Assembly (NCBI GenBank): GCA_051004735.1
Contig: JBPCKA010000094.1
Span: 6,024 to 70,023, forward strand
Direction of reading: 5' to 3'
From: Euzebya sp051004735
GTDB lineage: Bacteria; Actinomycetota; Nitriliruptoria; Euzebyales; Euzebyaceae
DNA length: 64,000 nucleotides
Part shown: positions 39,976-49,459 of the stretch, piece after piece
Numbering within the stretch: the stretch's first letter is position 1
Layout of the letters: each line of letters starts with the position of its first letter
Program-made: the position numbers and the translations under genes
Notes under the pieces: generated by a model
What the model was told of the DNA's origin: nothing
Seen by the model: the letters and a program-made list of their open reading frames with translations, nothing else
The model's database searches: none

Positions 39976-41349
39976 ATGGCCGTGGACCCCGATCTGCTGT
40001 CCGACATCGATGATCTGCGGTCAATCGTCGCGGACACGTTGTCCTCACCCCGCCATCGTGATGCCGACCGGCGCGAGGGGGGTCAGGAAGCAGATGCCGT
40101 CGGCATCGAAGCGGAAATGTTCGCGATCCATGTCCGCGACGGTGCGCCTGCCGGTCGGGTCTCCCTTGATCAGCTGACCGGTCTTCTGGACGATCATCCC
40201 GGGCTTGAAGCCGAACCTCCCAGCGCGACCCAGCTGACCGGCTGGCGGGTCGGCGACGGCGCCAGGCTGATGCCCGAGCCGGGAGCACAGCTTGAATACG
40301 CCGGCCCTCCATGTGCAACCGCTGCCGCGGCGGCAGCACAAATGTCTGCCACGATCCGGGACCTGGCCACCTACGCCGACACCCGTGGGGTGGCACTGAT
40401 CGGCACCGGGCTGGATCCCTGGCACCCGGCCGAATCGGTCGCTCAGGGCCTGACCTGCCCGCGCTACCCCGCGATGCACCGCTACCTCACCCGCCGCTCC
40501 ACGCATGGACATTCGATGATGACCGGGTCGGCATCCATCCAGGTCAACCTGGATCTCGGCGGGCCGGAGCAGGCAGCCTCACGCTGGGCCACCGCTCTGG
40601 AGGTGGCCCCCCTGGCGACCGCCGCATTTGCCTGCAGCCCAACGCCCGGCGCCGTCAACGGACGGGCCGTGGTGTGGCAGTGGCTGGACCCCACGCGAAC
40701 GGGCATCCCCCCGGCGTTCGTGGCGGGAGAAGATGACCCCGTGACCGTCATCACCGACTTTGCGATGGCAGCTGATGTGCTGCTGGTCAACCGCGAGACG
40801 GTGACACATCCGGGCGAGCCCGGCTTTGCTTTCGCACGCTGGTTGTCCGACGGCCACCCGATCCACGGTCGGCCCACACTGGCTGATGCGCGCTATCACC
40901 TCAGCACGCTCTTTCCTGAGGTTCGTGCCCGAGGGTTCCTTGAGATCCGCAGCATCGATGCGCTACCTGAGCGGTGGCGAATGGTCCCGGTGGTGCTGTA
41001 CTGCGGGCTGCTGTATGACCAACGGACCCGCGAGTACGTCCGCGCGTTGATGCACGCCCACCGCACCCACCTGCCAGAACTGCTGCGCCGGGCGGCTCAT
41101 CTGGGTGTGGCCGACCCCCAGCTGTGCGCGTTGGCCGTCGAGGTGTGGACAGCCGCGGCCGAGGGTGCCCACAGACTGCCGTCCGGGTTCATCAACATCG
41201 CCGACATCTCCCGGGCGGAGCGCTTCCTGGACCAGTTCACCCTCAGAGGCCGAAGTCCGTCAGATGAGTTGCGTGAACGCGTGGCGCAAGGCCCTGCCGC
41301 AGCGCTGGCCTGGGCGCGCGAACCCGTCGGCTCCTACACCACCTGCTGA
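39976..41349 (+). CDS. egtA: EgtA-type glutamate-cysteine ligase, copy 2 (operon copy)
   Basis: Paralogue of the ligase at 37115, 457 residues, first gene of the egtA-B-C-D operon. Shared motifs are GIEAEMFAI near residue 40, GTGLDPWHPAES near residue 142, GSASIQVNLDLG near residue 184, WLDPTRTGIP near residue 236, FARWLSDGHP and LEIRSIDALPERW near residue 320. This copy is the likelier supplier of gamma-Glu-Cys for ergothioneine, because egtB starts 28 bp after its stop. The ATG at 39976 was chosen over a GTG at 39874 that lacks family resemblance. Confidence 0.88.
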   Translation: MAVDPDLLSDIDDLRSIVADTLSSPRHRDADRREGGQEADAVGIEAEMFAIHVRDGAPAGRVSLDQLTGLLDDHPGLEAEPPSATQLTGWRVGDGARLMPEPGAQLEYAGPPCATAAAAAAQMSATIRDLATYADTRGVALIGTGLDPWHPAESVAQGLTCPRYPAMHRYLTRRSTHGHSMMTGSASIQVNLDLGGPEQAASRWATALEVAPLATAAFACSPTPGAVNGRAVVWQWLDPTRTGIPPAFVAGEDDPVTVITDFAMAADVLLVNRETVTHPGEPGFAFARWLSDGHPIHGRPTLADARYHLSTLFPEVRARGFLEIRSIDALPERWRMVPVVLYCGLLYDQRTREYVRALMHAHRTHLPELLRRAAHLGVADPQLCALAVEVWTAAAEGAHRLPSGFINIADISRAERFLDQFTLRGRSPSDELRERVAQGPAAALAWAREPVGSYTTC

Positions 41350-41377
41350 CGCCGTCGACGACGAAGGAGCAGTCCTT

Positions 41378-42856
41378 ATGTCCATGCTCTCCACCACAGC
41401 CAATCCCTCCACAGCTCAGGCCATGAGCCAGGTCAAACGGCGTCTTGCCCAGCGGCTGGACGCGGGGCGCAGATGGACCTTCGCCCTCTTGGACCCCCTC
41501 GATGACGAGGCGATGAACCGGCAGCACCACCGGATCATGTCCCCGCTGGTCTGGGACCTGGGTCACATCGGCAACTTTGAAGAACTGTGGCTGCTGCGCG
41601 CCCTCGGCGAGAAATCATTCACCGACCCTGACCTGGACCGCATCTACAACCCCTTTGACAACCCCCGCTGGATCAGGGCGGATCTGCCGCTGCTGCCCCG
41701 CGCCCAGGCAACGTCCTACATCGCCGACATTCGCGACGAGGCGTTGCGTCTGCTGAAGCACGGCGACCTCGCTCCTGACCAACCCCTGCTGGCCGACGGC
41801 TTCGTGTACCACATGGTGGTCCAGCACGAAGCCCAGCATCAGGAGACGATGCTGCAGGCGTTGGATCTGCGGGGCGACACCCATGAATCCGACGCCGAGG
41901 AAGTCGCTGACCACGATGATCCACGGCTCAGTCTGTACCTACCGTCCCGCGCCCGACGCGTGCCAGACCCGCCTGCGGCTGTGGATGACACCCAGACGGT
42001 GGTCATTACCGCTGGCCCATTCAGGTTGGGGGCACCTGATCCCTCGGACCTGCCTCCCGGCACGTCCATCGCCGCCCGCGAGGCGGCCGTGGCTGCATAT
42101 GACAACGAACGTCCCGTTCACACCGTGGACGTCGCCGCCTTCGCGATGGACTGCTACCCGGTGACAGTGCGGCGCTACGCCGCCTTCATCGCCGGCGGCG
42201 GATACACACGTGATGAGTGGTGGAGCGAACGCGGCCGGGAGTGGAAGGCCGAAACCGGTCACACCGCGCCACAGGGGTGGCTGGCCGGCGGTGACGGTCA
42301 GTGGCGCATCCGCCGCTTCAACTCGATCGAGGTCCTCGATCCGCGCGAGTTGACCGAGCACGTCACGTTCTTTGAGGCCGAGGCGTTTGCTGCCTGGGCC
42401 GGAGGTCGCCTGCCGACCGAGGTCGAGTGGGAGAAAGCCGCCGCGCATGATCCAGCCACCGGCCACTCCAATCCGTTCCCCTGGGGTGATGCACCACCGT
42501 CGCGGGCGCTGGCCAACATCGACCGCGCGTTGTGGGGCCCGTCATTGGCGGGGTCCTACCCGCGGGGCGCCAGCGCCCATGGCGTGCACCATCTGCTGGG
42601 CGACAGCTACGAATGGACCTCATCGGCCTTCGAGCCCTACCCCGGCTACCGAACCTTTCCCTATCCGGAGTACTCGGAGGTGTTCTTCGGTGGTGACTGG
42701 CTGGTCCTGCGCGGCGCGTCGTGGGCAAGTCGCGCCGAGGTCACCCGCACCACCTTCCGAAACTGGGATCATCCCTACCGCCGCCAGATCTTCAGCGGGA
42801 TCAGAGTGGCCTACGACGTCAGTGATGGCCGTGCGGTCCGCATGAAGGTTCGCTGA
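41378..42856 (+). CDS. egtB: Ergothioneine sulfoxide synthase EgtB
   Basis: Non-haem iron enzyme joining gamma-Glu-Cys to trimethylhistidine with O2, 492 residues. The N-terminal DinB-like domain carries the iron ligands: a His in LGHIGNFEE near residue 64 and the HEAQHQE pair near residues 148-152. The C-terminal formylglycine-generating-like domain holds FFGGDWLVLRGASW near residue 440 and ends with GIRVAYD. The ATG at 41378 is preceded by AAGGAG; the long frame open upstream to 41105 lies inside egtA. Neighbours on both sides complete the pathway. Confidence 0.94.
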   Translation: MSMLSTTANPSTAQAMSQVKRRLAQRLDAGRRWTFALLDPLDDEAMNRQHHRIMSPLVWDLGHIGNFEELWLLRALGEKSFTDPDLDRIYNPFDNPRWIRADLPLLPRAQATSYIADIRDEALRLLKHGDLAPDQPLLADGFVYHMVVQHEAQHQETMLQALDLRGDTHESDAEEVADHDDPRLSLYLPSRARRVPDPPAAVDDTQTVVITAGPFRLGAPDPSDLPPGTSIAAREAAVAAYDNERPVHTVDVAAFAMDCYPVTVRRYAAFIAGGGYTRDEWWSERGREWKAETGHTAPQGWLAGGDGQWRIRRFNSIEVLDPRELTEHVTFFEAEAFAAWAGGRLPTEVEWEKAAAHDPATGHSNPFPWGDAPPSRALANIDRALWGPSLAGSYPRGASAHGVHHLLGDSYEWTSSAFEPYPGYRTFPYPEYSEVFFGGDWLVLRGASWASRAEVTRTTFRNWDHPYRRQIFSGIRVAYDVSDGRAVRMKVR

Positions 42857-42858
42857 TA

Positions 42859-43638
42859 ATGTGCCGACTCGCCGCGTTTGCGGGACCACCCGCATCGCTG
42901 TCCTCCGTGCTGTTCGATCCTCCTCGATCACTGCAGGTCCAGGCGTATGACCCACATGAGATGCAGCGCGGACACGTCAATGTCGACGGCACCGGGATCG
43001 TGTGGTTCGATGAGGGGTCCGCCAACGCTGAGCCGGACCACCGACCGCTGCGCTACCGCACCCAACTGCCGCCCTGGGGCGATCAGACCTTGGTCGAGCT
43101 GGCCCCTCGAATGACCAGCCGGATCATCCTGGCGGCGGTGCGGTCGAGCACCGCAGGAATCCCGCAGGGCCAGGCCTTCGTCCACCCCTTCGTCGCCGGG
43201 AACCTGGCCGGCACCCACAACGGCTGGATTTCTGACTTTCGTCCGCGGGTTGCCCGTCCCCTGATGGCGCGGCTCAGCGACGACTCCTTCGGGATGCTTG
43301 ACGGCATGAGCGATGCCAACGTGCTGTTCCTGTTGGCCGCCGACGCCTACCGCGACGGCGCCACCCTGATCGACGCCGCCCGGCACGCCACCGATGTGGC
43401 GGCAAAGGTCTGTGCGGAGCTTGGGGCCACGGCAACCCTGACCCTGGCGTTGGCCGACCACACGGGGGTCGCCGTGATGAACGCCGCCTGCGGGCGGCCC
43501 GCCAACTCGTTGTACGTCCACGATGGGGGCGACCACCGGCTGGTGGCCTCTGAGCCACTGGATCCACGCCTTGACTGGGATCCGGTCGGCGACGGTGCCG
43601 GCGTCGCTATCACCCCGACAAGTATGGAGTTGTGCTGA
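42859..43638 (+). CDS. egtC: Gamma-glutamyl hercynylcysteine sulfoxide amidohydrolase EgtC
   Basis: Class II glutamine amidotransferase-fold hydrolase, 259 residues, removing the glutamate from the EgtB product. It starts MCRLAAFAG, so the N-terminal nucleophile Cys2 is present. DGTGIVWF near residue 43, AAVRSSTAG near residue 92 and GTHNGWISDF near residue 118 are family motifs. The ATG follows the egtB stop by 2 bp, so translation is likely coupled. Confidence 0.93.
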   Translation: MCRLAAFAGPPASLSSVLFDPPRSLQVQAYDPHEMQRGHVNVDGTGIVWFDEGSANAEPDHRPLRYRTQLPPWGDQTLVELAPRMTSRIILAAVRSSTAGIPQGQAFVHPFVAGNLAGTHNGWISDFRPRVARPLMARLSDDSFGMLDGMSDANVLFLLAADAYRDGATLIDAARHATDVAAKVCAELGATATLTLALADHTGVAVMNAACGRPANSLYVHDGGDHRLVASEPLDPRLDWDPVGDGAGVAITPTSMELC

Positions 43639-43640
43639 CC

Positions 43641-44624
43641 ATGACCGACACCTTCACCCTGACCCGCATCGCGGTCGAGAGCGACTACCACGGCCAGATG
43701 GCCGCTGATGTTTGTGCCGGTCTGACCTCACAACCCAAGAGCCTGCCGCCCAAGTACTTCTATGACGAAACCGGCTCGGACCTGTTCGTCCAGATCACCC
43801 AGCTGGATGAGTACTACCAGGCACGCACCGAAACGGCGATCCTGCAACGTGTCGCAGAGGAGATCGTCGCTGCGGTGAAGCCCCGGGAACTGGTTGAGCT
43901 GGGATCTGGTGACAGCCACAAACTGCGGGTGCTGCTACAGCAGATGCACGCTCAGCTTGGCGACCAGCGCACCTTGTACGTGCCATTTGACGTCAGCGAG
44001 GACGCCATCGTCGGAGCGGCGGAGGCCCTGACCAATGACTATGCCTGGCTGGACGTGCACGGGATCGTCGGGGACTTCGACCATCACCTGAGCACTGTCC
44101 CGCGTACCGGACGGCGTCTGGTCGCCTTCCTGGGATCAACCATCGGCAACCTGGAGCCCGACCAGCAGATCCGCCTGTTGAGCGACGTGCGGGCGATGCT
44201 TGAACCCGCAGATGCGCTGTTGCTGGGCGTGGACCTGGTCAAGGACACGGTCAGCCTGATCAATGCCTATGACGATGCCTCGGGGGTGACCGCCGCCTTC
44301 AACCGCAACGTGTTGCACAATGTCAACGCGACCCTCGGTGCGGATTTCGAACCCGACCTGTTTCAGCACGTGGCCAAGTGGAACGCCGCCGAGCAGCGCA
44401 TCGAGATGTGGCTCAGGGCCAGCAAGGCGATGACGGTGCGGGTGAAGGACCTGGGCCTTGACGTGACCTTTGGCGAAGGCGAGGAGATGCACACCGAGAT
44501 CTCCTCAAAGTTCACCCGCGAGTCGATCACCCAGCGACTGGCCGCGGCCGGACTGGACGTCACCCGCTTTGACACCGACCCGCGCGGGTGGTTCGGGGTT
44601 GTCCTGGCAACCCCGGCGGACTAG
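43641..44624 (+). CDS. egtD: L-histidine N-alpha-methyltransferase EgtD
   Basis: SAM-dependent enzyme that trimethylates histidine to hercynine, the first step of ergothioneine synthesis; 327 residues. Motifs are LPPKYFYDETGSDLF near residue 35, VELGSGDSHKLRVL near residue 85 (SAM loop), FLGSTIGNLEPDQ near residue 163 and TEISSKFTRESI near residue 280. I chose the ATG at 43641, 2 bp after the egtC stop, over a GTG at 43632. No egtE (the PLP-dependent lyase for the last step) is in this cluster; that reaction must be encoded elsewhere or be spontaneous/chemical. Confidence 0.94.
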   Translation: MTDTFTLTRIAVESDYHGQMAADVCAGLTSQPKSLPPKYFYDETGSDLFVQITQLDEYYQARTETAILQRVAEEIVAAVKPRELVELGSGDSHKLRVLLQQMHAQLGDQRTLYVPFDVSEDAIVGAAEALTNDYAWLDVHGIVGDFDHHLSTVPRTGRRLVAFLGSTIGNLEPDQQIRLLSDVRAMLEPADALLLGVDLVKDTVSLINAYDDASGVTAAFNRNVLHNVNATLGADFEPDLFQHVAKWNAAEQRIEMWLRASKAMTVRVKDLGLDVTFGEGEEMHTEISSKFTRESITQRLAAAGLDVTRFDTDPRGWFGVVLATPAD

Positions 44625-45425
44625 GTGATCTTTCTGCGCGTGCTGGTGGGTCTGGTCGGCACGGTGCTGGTCATCGGGGTGGTGCTGTCAGCCCTGCGGA
44701 CTGTGGTCCTGCCCCGGGGTGAACCGGTGCGCCTGACCGGCGGGTTGTTCAAGGTCGTACGGATGGTCTTTGACCTGTTGCTGCGGTTCCTGGACACCTA
44801 CGAGTCCCGTGACCGCCTGATGAGCCACTACGCGCCGGTCACGCTACTGCTGTTGCCGCACCAGATCGAGCAGATCTGGATCGACTGGGAGCGGTGGTTC
44901 GCCCGGATCGCGGAGTCACACACGGCGCTGCCGGCGTTGGTGTTCTTCCGCTCTCCCGATCCACGGCAGTCCTGGATCACCTCTGCCGGTGCGGCACTGG
45001 ACGCCGCGGCGATGATCGCAGCGGTCGTTGACCTCTCCGAGATGGACGTCGGGGAGCGATCGGTCAGGCTGGACGACGGTCAGATCGTGCGGATGCCTCG
45101 CGCTGAAACATGTATCCGGGCGGGTCATCTGGCGCTGCGACGGGTCGCCGACCAGTTCGGCCTGCCCTATGACCCAGACCCTGCACCCGATGACCCGATC
45201 TCGGTCTCCCGGGAGGAGTTTGACTCCGCCTGGGAGGAGATGGCGGCCGGCGGAGTGCCATTGCGTGCCGACCGCGATCAGGCCTGGCGTGATTGGGCCG
45301 GCTGGCGGGTCAACTACGACGCCGTGCTGCTGGGCCTGGCCAACCTGACCGTGGCACCACCGGCCCCCTGGATCAGCGACCGCACCTTGACCACGCCTGA
45401 TGACCTCAGGCATGTGGGACGCTGA
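44625..45425 (+). CDS. Membrane-anchored protein of unknown function, possibly internally shortened
   Basis: A 266-residue protein starting at the GTG directly after the egtD stop. The N-terminal ~28 residues form a transmembrane segment followed by TVVLPRG. A weakly hydrophobic stretch YAPVTLLLLPHQ occurs near residue 75. The rest is soluble, with WERWFARIAESHTALPALVFFRSPDP and WITSAGAALDAAAM. From memory, actinobacterial proteins with these two ends carry a longer multi-pass middle region; if so, this copy has lost it by an in-frame deletion around residue 80. I do not know the function. It is co-transcribed with egt genes and the next gene. Confidence 0.6.
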   Translation: MIFLRVLVGLVGTVLVIGVVLSALRTVVLPRGEPVRLTGGLFKVVRMVFDLLLRFLDTYESRDRLMSHYAPVTLLLLPHQIEQIWIDWERWFARIAESHTALPALVFFRSPDPRQSWITSAGAALDAAAMIAAVVDLSEMDVGERSVRLDDGQIVRMPRAETCIRAGHLALRRVADQFGLPYDPDPAPDDPISVSREEFDSAWEEMAAGGVPLRADRDQAWRDWAGWRVNYDAVLLGLANLTVAPPAPWISDRTLTTPDDLRHVGR

Positions 45426-45428
45426 GTT

Positions 45429-46571
45429 ATGCGCAGGCTGACCCGTGCCCAGGCGCGACGGGCGGTATTGGACGCACTCGGATTCGGCCGTCAACGCCCG
45501 ACTGGACGAATCGACACCAGGCACTTCAGACGGGTCTATGACCAGATCCGGGTGGTCCAGATCGATCCCATCAACGTCCTGGCAAGAGCGCATCACCAGG
45601 TGTTCATGAGCCGACTCGGTCCCTACGATCGCGATGCCCTGGACCAGTGGCTATGGCGTTCAGGTGAGGTGTATGAGGGATGGGTCCACGTCGACGCCAC
45701 TGCGCAGTCTGACACCTGGCCGCTGCTGGCCCACCGCCGGGCACACACCATGCCGTGGCGAGGCGTCCGATCGGTGATGGAACAACGGCCCGAGTTCCTG
45801 GAGCAGGTACACGCGGAGATCACCGAACGCGGTGAACTGTCGGCCGCCCAGTTGACCGACACGGGCGAGCGTCTGGGGACCTGGGGCACACGCTCGATGG
45901 GCCGGGCTGCACTGGACTACCTGCATCACCGGGGACAACTGGCGATCAGTTGGCGTGATGATCGCATGACGGCATATTTCGACCTGGCCCAGCGGGTGAT
46001 TCCCGCGGAATGGCACACCGCGGAGATCCCTCCCCAGGAAGTGGCTGAAAAGGCGCTGCTGGTTCGGGCCGTGAGGGCGATGGCGGTCGGCACGGCGGCA
46101 GACGTGGCGGACTGGCATCGTCAGCACGTGCCCACCGCCAGGCGCCAGCTGGCCGAACTCGCCAGCGCAGGTGAGATCGATCAGGTCGAGGTCCAGGGAT
46201 GGAAAGGCCCGGTGTATGCCGACCCCGGGCTGGTCGTGCCCCGGCGCATCGACGCCGCCACCCTGATCAACCCATTCGATCCCCTGATCTGGAACCGGGC
46301 ACGGGCCTTGCGGCTGTTCGATCACGACTACCGCATCGAGATCTATGTGCCCAAGCAGCAGCGGCGCTTCGGCTACTACGCCCTGCCGTTCCTGCTGGGC
46401 GAGGAACTGGTGGCGTTGGTCGACCTGAAGCACGACCGCCAGGCCGACCGACTTCGCGTCCAACAGTTGACCCCGTTGGGTCAGGGACCGCCGCTCACGA
46501 TTGACCACGGTCCTCTGCGGGCAGAGCTTGAGGCATGGGCGACATGGCTGGGCGCAAGCACGATCGGTTGA
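45429..46571 (+). CDS. YcaQ/AlkZ-family winged-helix DNA glycosylase
   Basis: A 380-residue member of the HTH_42 family that includes AlkZ and YcaQ, DNA glycosylases unhooking interstrand crosslinks or bulky alkyl adducts. The catalytic segment is VVQIDPINV near residue 38, giving the QxD motif of the YcaQ branch as opposed to the QxQ of AlkZ. Winged-helix repeats follow, and NPFDPLIWNRAR near residue 280 is conserved. It begins 3 bp after the preceding gene and overlaps pcm by 37 bp. Confidence 0.85.
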   Translation: MRRLTRAQARRAVLDALGFGRQRPTGRIDTRHFRRVYDQIRVVQIDPINVLARAHHQVFMSRLGPYDRDALDQWLWRSGEVYEGWVHVDATAQSDTWPLLAHRRAHTMPWRGVRSVMEQRPEFLEQVHAEITERGELSAAQLTDTGERLGTWGTRSMGRAALDYLHHRGQLAISWRDDRMTAYFDLAQRVIPAEWHTAEIPPQEVAEKALLVRAVRAMAVGTAADVADWHRQHVPTARRQLAELASAGEIDQVEVQGWKGPVYADPGLVVPRRIDAATLINPFDPLIWNRARALRLFDHDYRIEIYVPKQQRRFGYYALPFLLGEELVALVDLKHDRQADRLRVQQLTPLGQGPPLTIDHGPLRAELEAWATWLGASTIG

Positions 46572-47242
46572 GGGGCGACAGCCCACGCGCGACCCAGCGA
46601 ACCGATCGCCTGCGGCGACAGATGGTTGCCGATCTGCTCACCCGCGGTGATTGCGTGTCCGACGACGTTGTCCGGGCGCTCCACACCGTGCCCCGTCACC
46701 AGTTCCTGCCCGAGGTGGACAGCAGGGTGGCCTACGAAAACGATGCGCAACTCACCCTGATTCGCCGCGGTGTTGCGCTCAGCTCGGTGTCCCAGCCCTC
46801 GATCGTGGCCCAGATGCTTGAAGCCGGCCACTTTGCCGCCGGCCACCGCGTGCTGGAGATCGGAACCGGCAGGGGCTACAACACCGCCTTGCTGGCCGAA
46901 CTGGTCGGTCCGCGGGGACAGGTGTTCAGTGTTGACATCGAACCGGGGCTGGTTCACTCAGCAGCCGCCACGGTGGGCCAGTTGGGCTACGAACAGATCC
47001 AACTCGCGGTCCGTGACGGTCGCCAGGGGTGGCCGGACCACGCACCGTTTGACCGGATCATCGTCACGGCCGGGGCCAGCGAAGTTGCACAGGCATGGTC
47101 TGACCAACTCAGCGAGAGCGGATTGCTGATCGTTCCCCTGTCCCCTCGGCGCGTCTGCGTGGTGTTCGAACGGGTTGATGGAGTGCTGGCGGAACGCCGT
47201 GGCATGCCGGCCGGATTCCTGCCCGTCCGCGACCCGGAATAG
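46535..47242 (+). CDS. pcm: Protein-L-isoaspartate O-methyltransferase
   Basis: SAM-dependent repair enzyme for isoaspartyl residues, 235 residues. Family motifs are VPRHQFLP near residue 52, SSVSQPSIVAQMLE near residue 83, the SAM loop VLEIGTGRGYNTALL near residue 107, and IIVTAGASEV near residue 175. The canonical G-x-T-IS-P segment reads ALSSVSQPS. The start at 46535 overlaps the glycosylase gene; an ATG at 46544 is equally possible. Confidence 0.87.
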   Translation: MGDMAGRKHDRLRGDSPRATQRTDRLRRQMVADLLTRGDCVSDDVVRALHTVPRHQFLPEVDSRVAYENDAQLTLIRRGVALSSVSQPSIVAQMLEAGHFAAGHRVLEIGTGRGYNTALLAELVGPRGQVFSVDIEPGLVHSAAATVGQLGYEQIQLAVRDGRQGWPDHAPFDRIIVTAGASEVAQAWSDQLSESGLLIVPLSPRRVCVVFERVDGVLAERRGMPAGFLPVRDPE

Positions 47243-47320
47243 CCCTGATGGGCCGTTCGGCTTTGGCCGAGCCGGTGCCCGGCGGGTACGTTGCCTGACG
47301 TCCCTTCTGCGGGGGGCCTG

Positions 47321-49459
47321 ATGTCCTCCCTGCGTCCCTTTTCCTCCAGGACCCCGTTCGTGCAGGTCACCGGTCGTTTCACCCCCCATCCCCGCGGCTT
47401 TGCGTTTGTCGAGCCTCCCCTTACGGCTGCTGGCACCGCGCCGGTCGTCATGGACGACGCCGGTCAGACCCATCGGGTCGATTCGGCGTTCGTTCCGCCG
47501 GACGCGGCACGGGGCTGGATCGCCGATGACACCGTCACCGCTCAGCTTGAGGTGGACGACCGGGGTCGGCTGAACGTCACCAGCATGGCGCTGGTCTCAC
47601 GCCAGCGCCGCTTCGTGGTCGGGGTGTTACAGCCATTCGCCGGACAGATGGTCCTGCAACCCGACGCCCGTCTGGGCCACGGCGAGTTGCCGATGAGCAC
47701 CGACATGAGCGTCAAGCTGCTGCGCAGCGAGGGAAAGCAGATCGTGGCGACGCTCGCTCCCAGCGGCAAGGGCACCTGCGTCGCCCTGGTGGCGGGCCCC
47801 CTTCCCACCTTCTCTCCCTCGGCTGTCCGCGCACGTTCGGTGGTCATCGCCCACGGCGGCGCGACCCCCGATTCGATTCCAGGTGGTCCCGAGGCAGTGG
47901 GACTGCCTGCCGTTGAGACCAACACCAACGTGCTTCGCACCACCGGCCGAATGGCTGCGGGGCAGGCAGGGCTTGCCGCAGGATTGTCCTCCGACGATGG
48001 TCCGGTCCCTGGCCCCTCGGCCCCGCTTGAGGACCGCCGGGGCGAGATCCAGGTCACGATCGACTCCGACTCCTCCATGGATCTTGACGACGCGCTCTCA
48101 GGCGCGTGGTCGGGCCAGGCACAGGACCCGGTGCTGATCAAGGTGCACATCGCTGATGTGGCGGGGTCCATCGGAATCGATTCCCCGGCCGATCGCTATG
48201 CCAGGACCATGGCCGCGACGGCGTACTTCACCGCCGGCCCAAACGCGGCGATGCTCGATCCAGAACTCAGCGAAGGGGCGCTGAGCCTGTTGCCGCAGCA
48301 GGACCGTCGCGCCGTGACCGTCCAGATGCTGGTCGCACCCGACGGCAGTGTCACCGGCATCGACCTGGGTCTGTCGTGGATCCGGCCCGCAGCCCGCCTG
48401 TCGTATGCCGCCGTCGAGGGATACCTGGCCGATCCTGGTCCGCTGGCGCTCAGCCGCGGTGCCCACGGCCCCAACGGTGCAGATCCCGAGGACCTGCCGC
48501 ACGTGCTGGTCGCGGTCATGGCACTGGCCGAGGCCTCCCGCCGTCTTGGCGCCGAGCGTGATGCCCGGGACACCTTGGAAGATCTGTTCACCGACGCCGA
48601 CCTCGAGGCGGCCGTGATCGACGGCAAGATCCGCGCGGTGCATGCCGACCCTCATCCAGGTGCCCAGCGGGTCGTTGAGCGCCTGATGGTGGCAGCCAAC
48701 GAAGCCGTCGCGTCATGGGCGTCAACGCAGGGTCTGCCACTGCTGTACCGCGGACACGTTGGGTTCGCGCCCGAGCGACTGCCCCGACTGCTGGCCGCCG
48801 CCGACGCACTGGGCGAGCCATTCGCCGACCCCGACAACATCCAAACCACCGATCTGATCGCTTTGGTCGAGCGACTTCAGGAGGCTGGTCGCTACGACGC
48901 CGCATCGGCGTTGGCCACGGTTGCCACCGGTGTGGTGGCGCGTGCGGGATACACCGCCCTGCCGGTGTCCCATGACGCGCTGGGATCGGGCGCCTACACG
49001 CACTTCACCTCACCGCTGCGTCGCTACGCCGACCTGGTGGTGCACCGCCAGCTCCGCGCCGCCCTGGCCGGGGAAACCCCGCCGTACGACACCGCGGCCC
49101 TGACTGCTCTGGCAACCTGGCTGGACGCCCGCAGTGGCGCCGCCGGGCACGCTCAGGCGTTGGAGCGAAATGCCCTGTGGGCGGTGCTGCTGGATCGCAA
49201 GGCCCTGTCGTTCCCGACCCCCGGCACGATCGTGGGCCTCTCCAAGGCCGGGCTGCGGGTGCGGATGACGGTGCCTGGCCTGGTCGGTTTCATGTCGGCC
49301 GCCCGCGCGTTGGGCCTCCCGCCGAAGCAGAAGGCTGCGCTGGAACTTGATCCGACCGAACTGTCGACCGTCGACGGACAGTTCACGTTGGGCGGATCCA
49401 TCAAGGTCAGACTGGACCGGCTGGACGAGTTGGGCCGTCCCGACCTCAAGCCCGCCTGA
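47321..49459 (+). CDS. RNB-domain exoribonuclease (RNase II/R family)
   Basis: 3'-5' exoribonuclease, 712 residues. The N-terminal cold-shock-like domain begins VTGRFTPHPRGFAFV. The RNB catalytic core shows TIDSDSSMDLDDALS near residue 247 with the metal-binding acids, AARLSYAAVEGYL near residue 355 and the FTSPLRRYADLVVHRQL motif near residue 562. It is shorter than E. coli RNase R and lacks a clear C-terminal S1 domain, as in many actinobacterial members. The ATG at 47321 was chosen for the G-run Shine-Dalgarno six bases upstream; a TTG at 47291 is also in frame. Confidence 0.9.
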   Translation: MSSLRPFSSRTPFVQVTGRFTPHPRGFAFVEPPLTAAGTAPVVMDDAGQTHRVDSAFVPPDAARGWIADDTVTAQLEVDDRGRLNVTSMALVSRQRRFVVGVLQPFAGQMVLQPDARLGHGELPMSTDMSVKLLRSEGKQIVATLAPSGKGTCVALVAGPLPTFSPSAVRARSVVIAHGGATPDSIPGGPEAVGLPAVETNTNVLRTTGRMAAGQAGLAAGLSSDDGPVPGPSAPLEDRRGEIQVTIDSDSSMDLDDALSGAWSGQAQDPVLIKVHIADVAGSIGIDSPADRYARTMAATAYFTAGPNAAMLDPELSEGALSLLPQQDRRAVTVQMLVAPDGSVTGIDLGLSWIRPAARLSYAAVEGYLADPGPLALSRGAHGPNGADPEDLPHVLVAVMALAEASRRLGAERDARDTLEDLFTDADLEAAVIDGKIRAVHADPHPGAQRVVERLMVAANEAVASWASTQGLPLLYRGHVGFAPERLPRLLAAADALGEPFADPDNIQTTDLIALVERLQEAGRYDAASALATVATGVVARAGYTALPVSHDALGSGAYTHFTSPLRRYADLVVHRQLRAALAGETPPYDTAALTALATWLDARSGAAGHAQALERNALWAVLLDRKALSFPTPGTIVGLSKAGLRVRMTVPGLVGFMSAARALGLPPKQKAALELDPTELSTVDGQFTLGGSIKVRLDRLDELGRPDLKPA

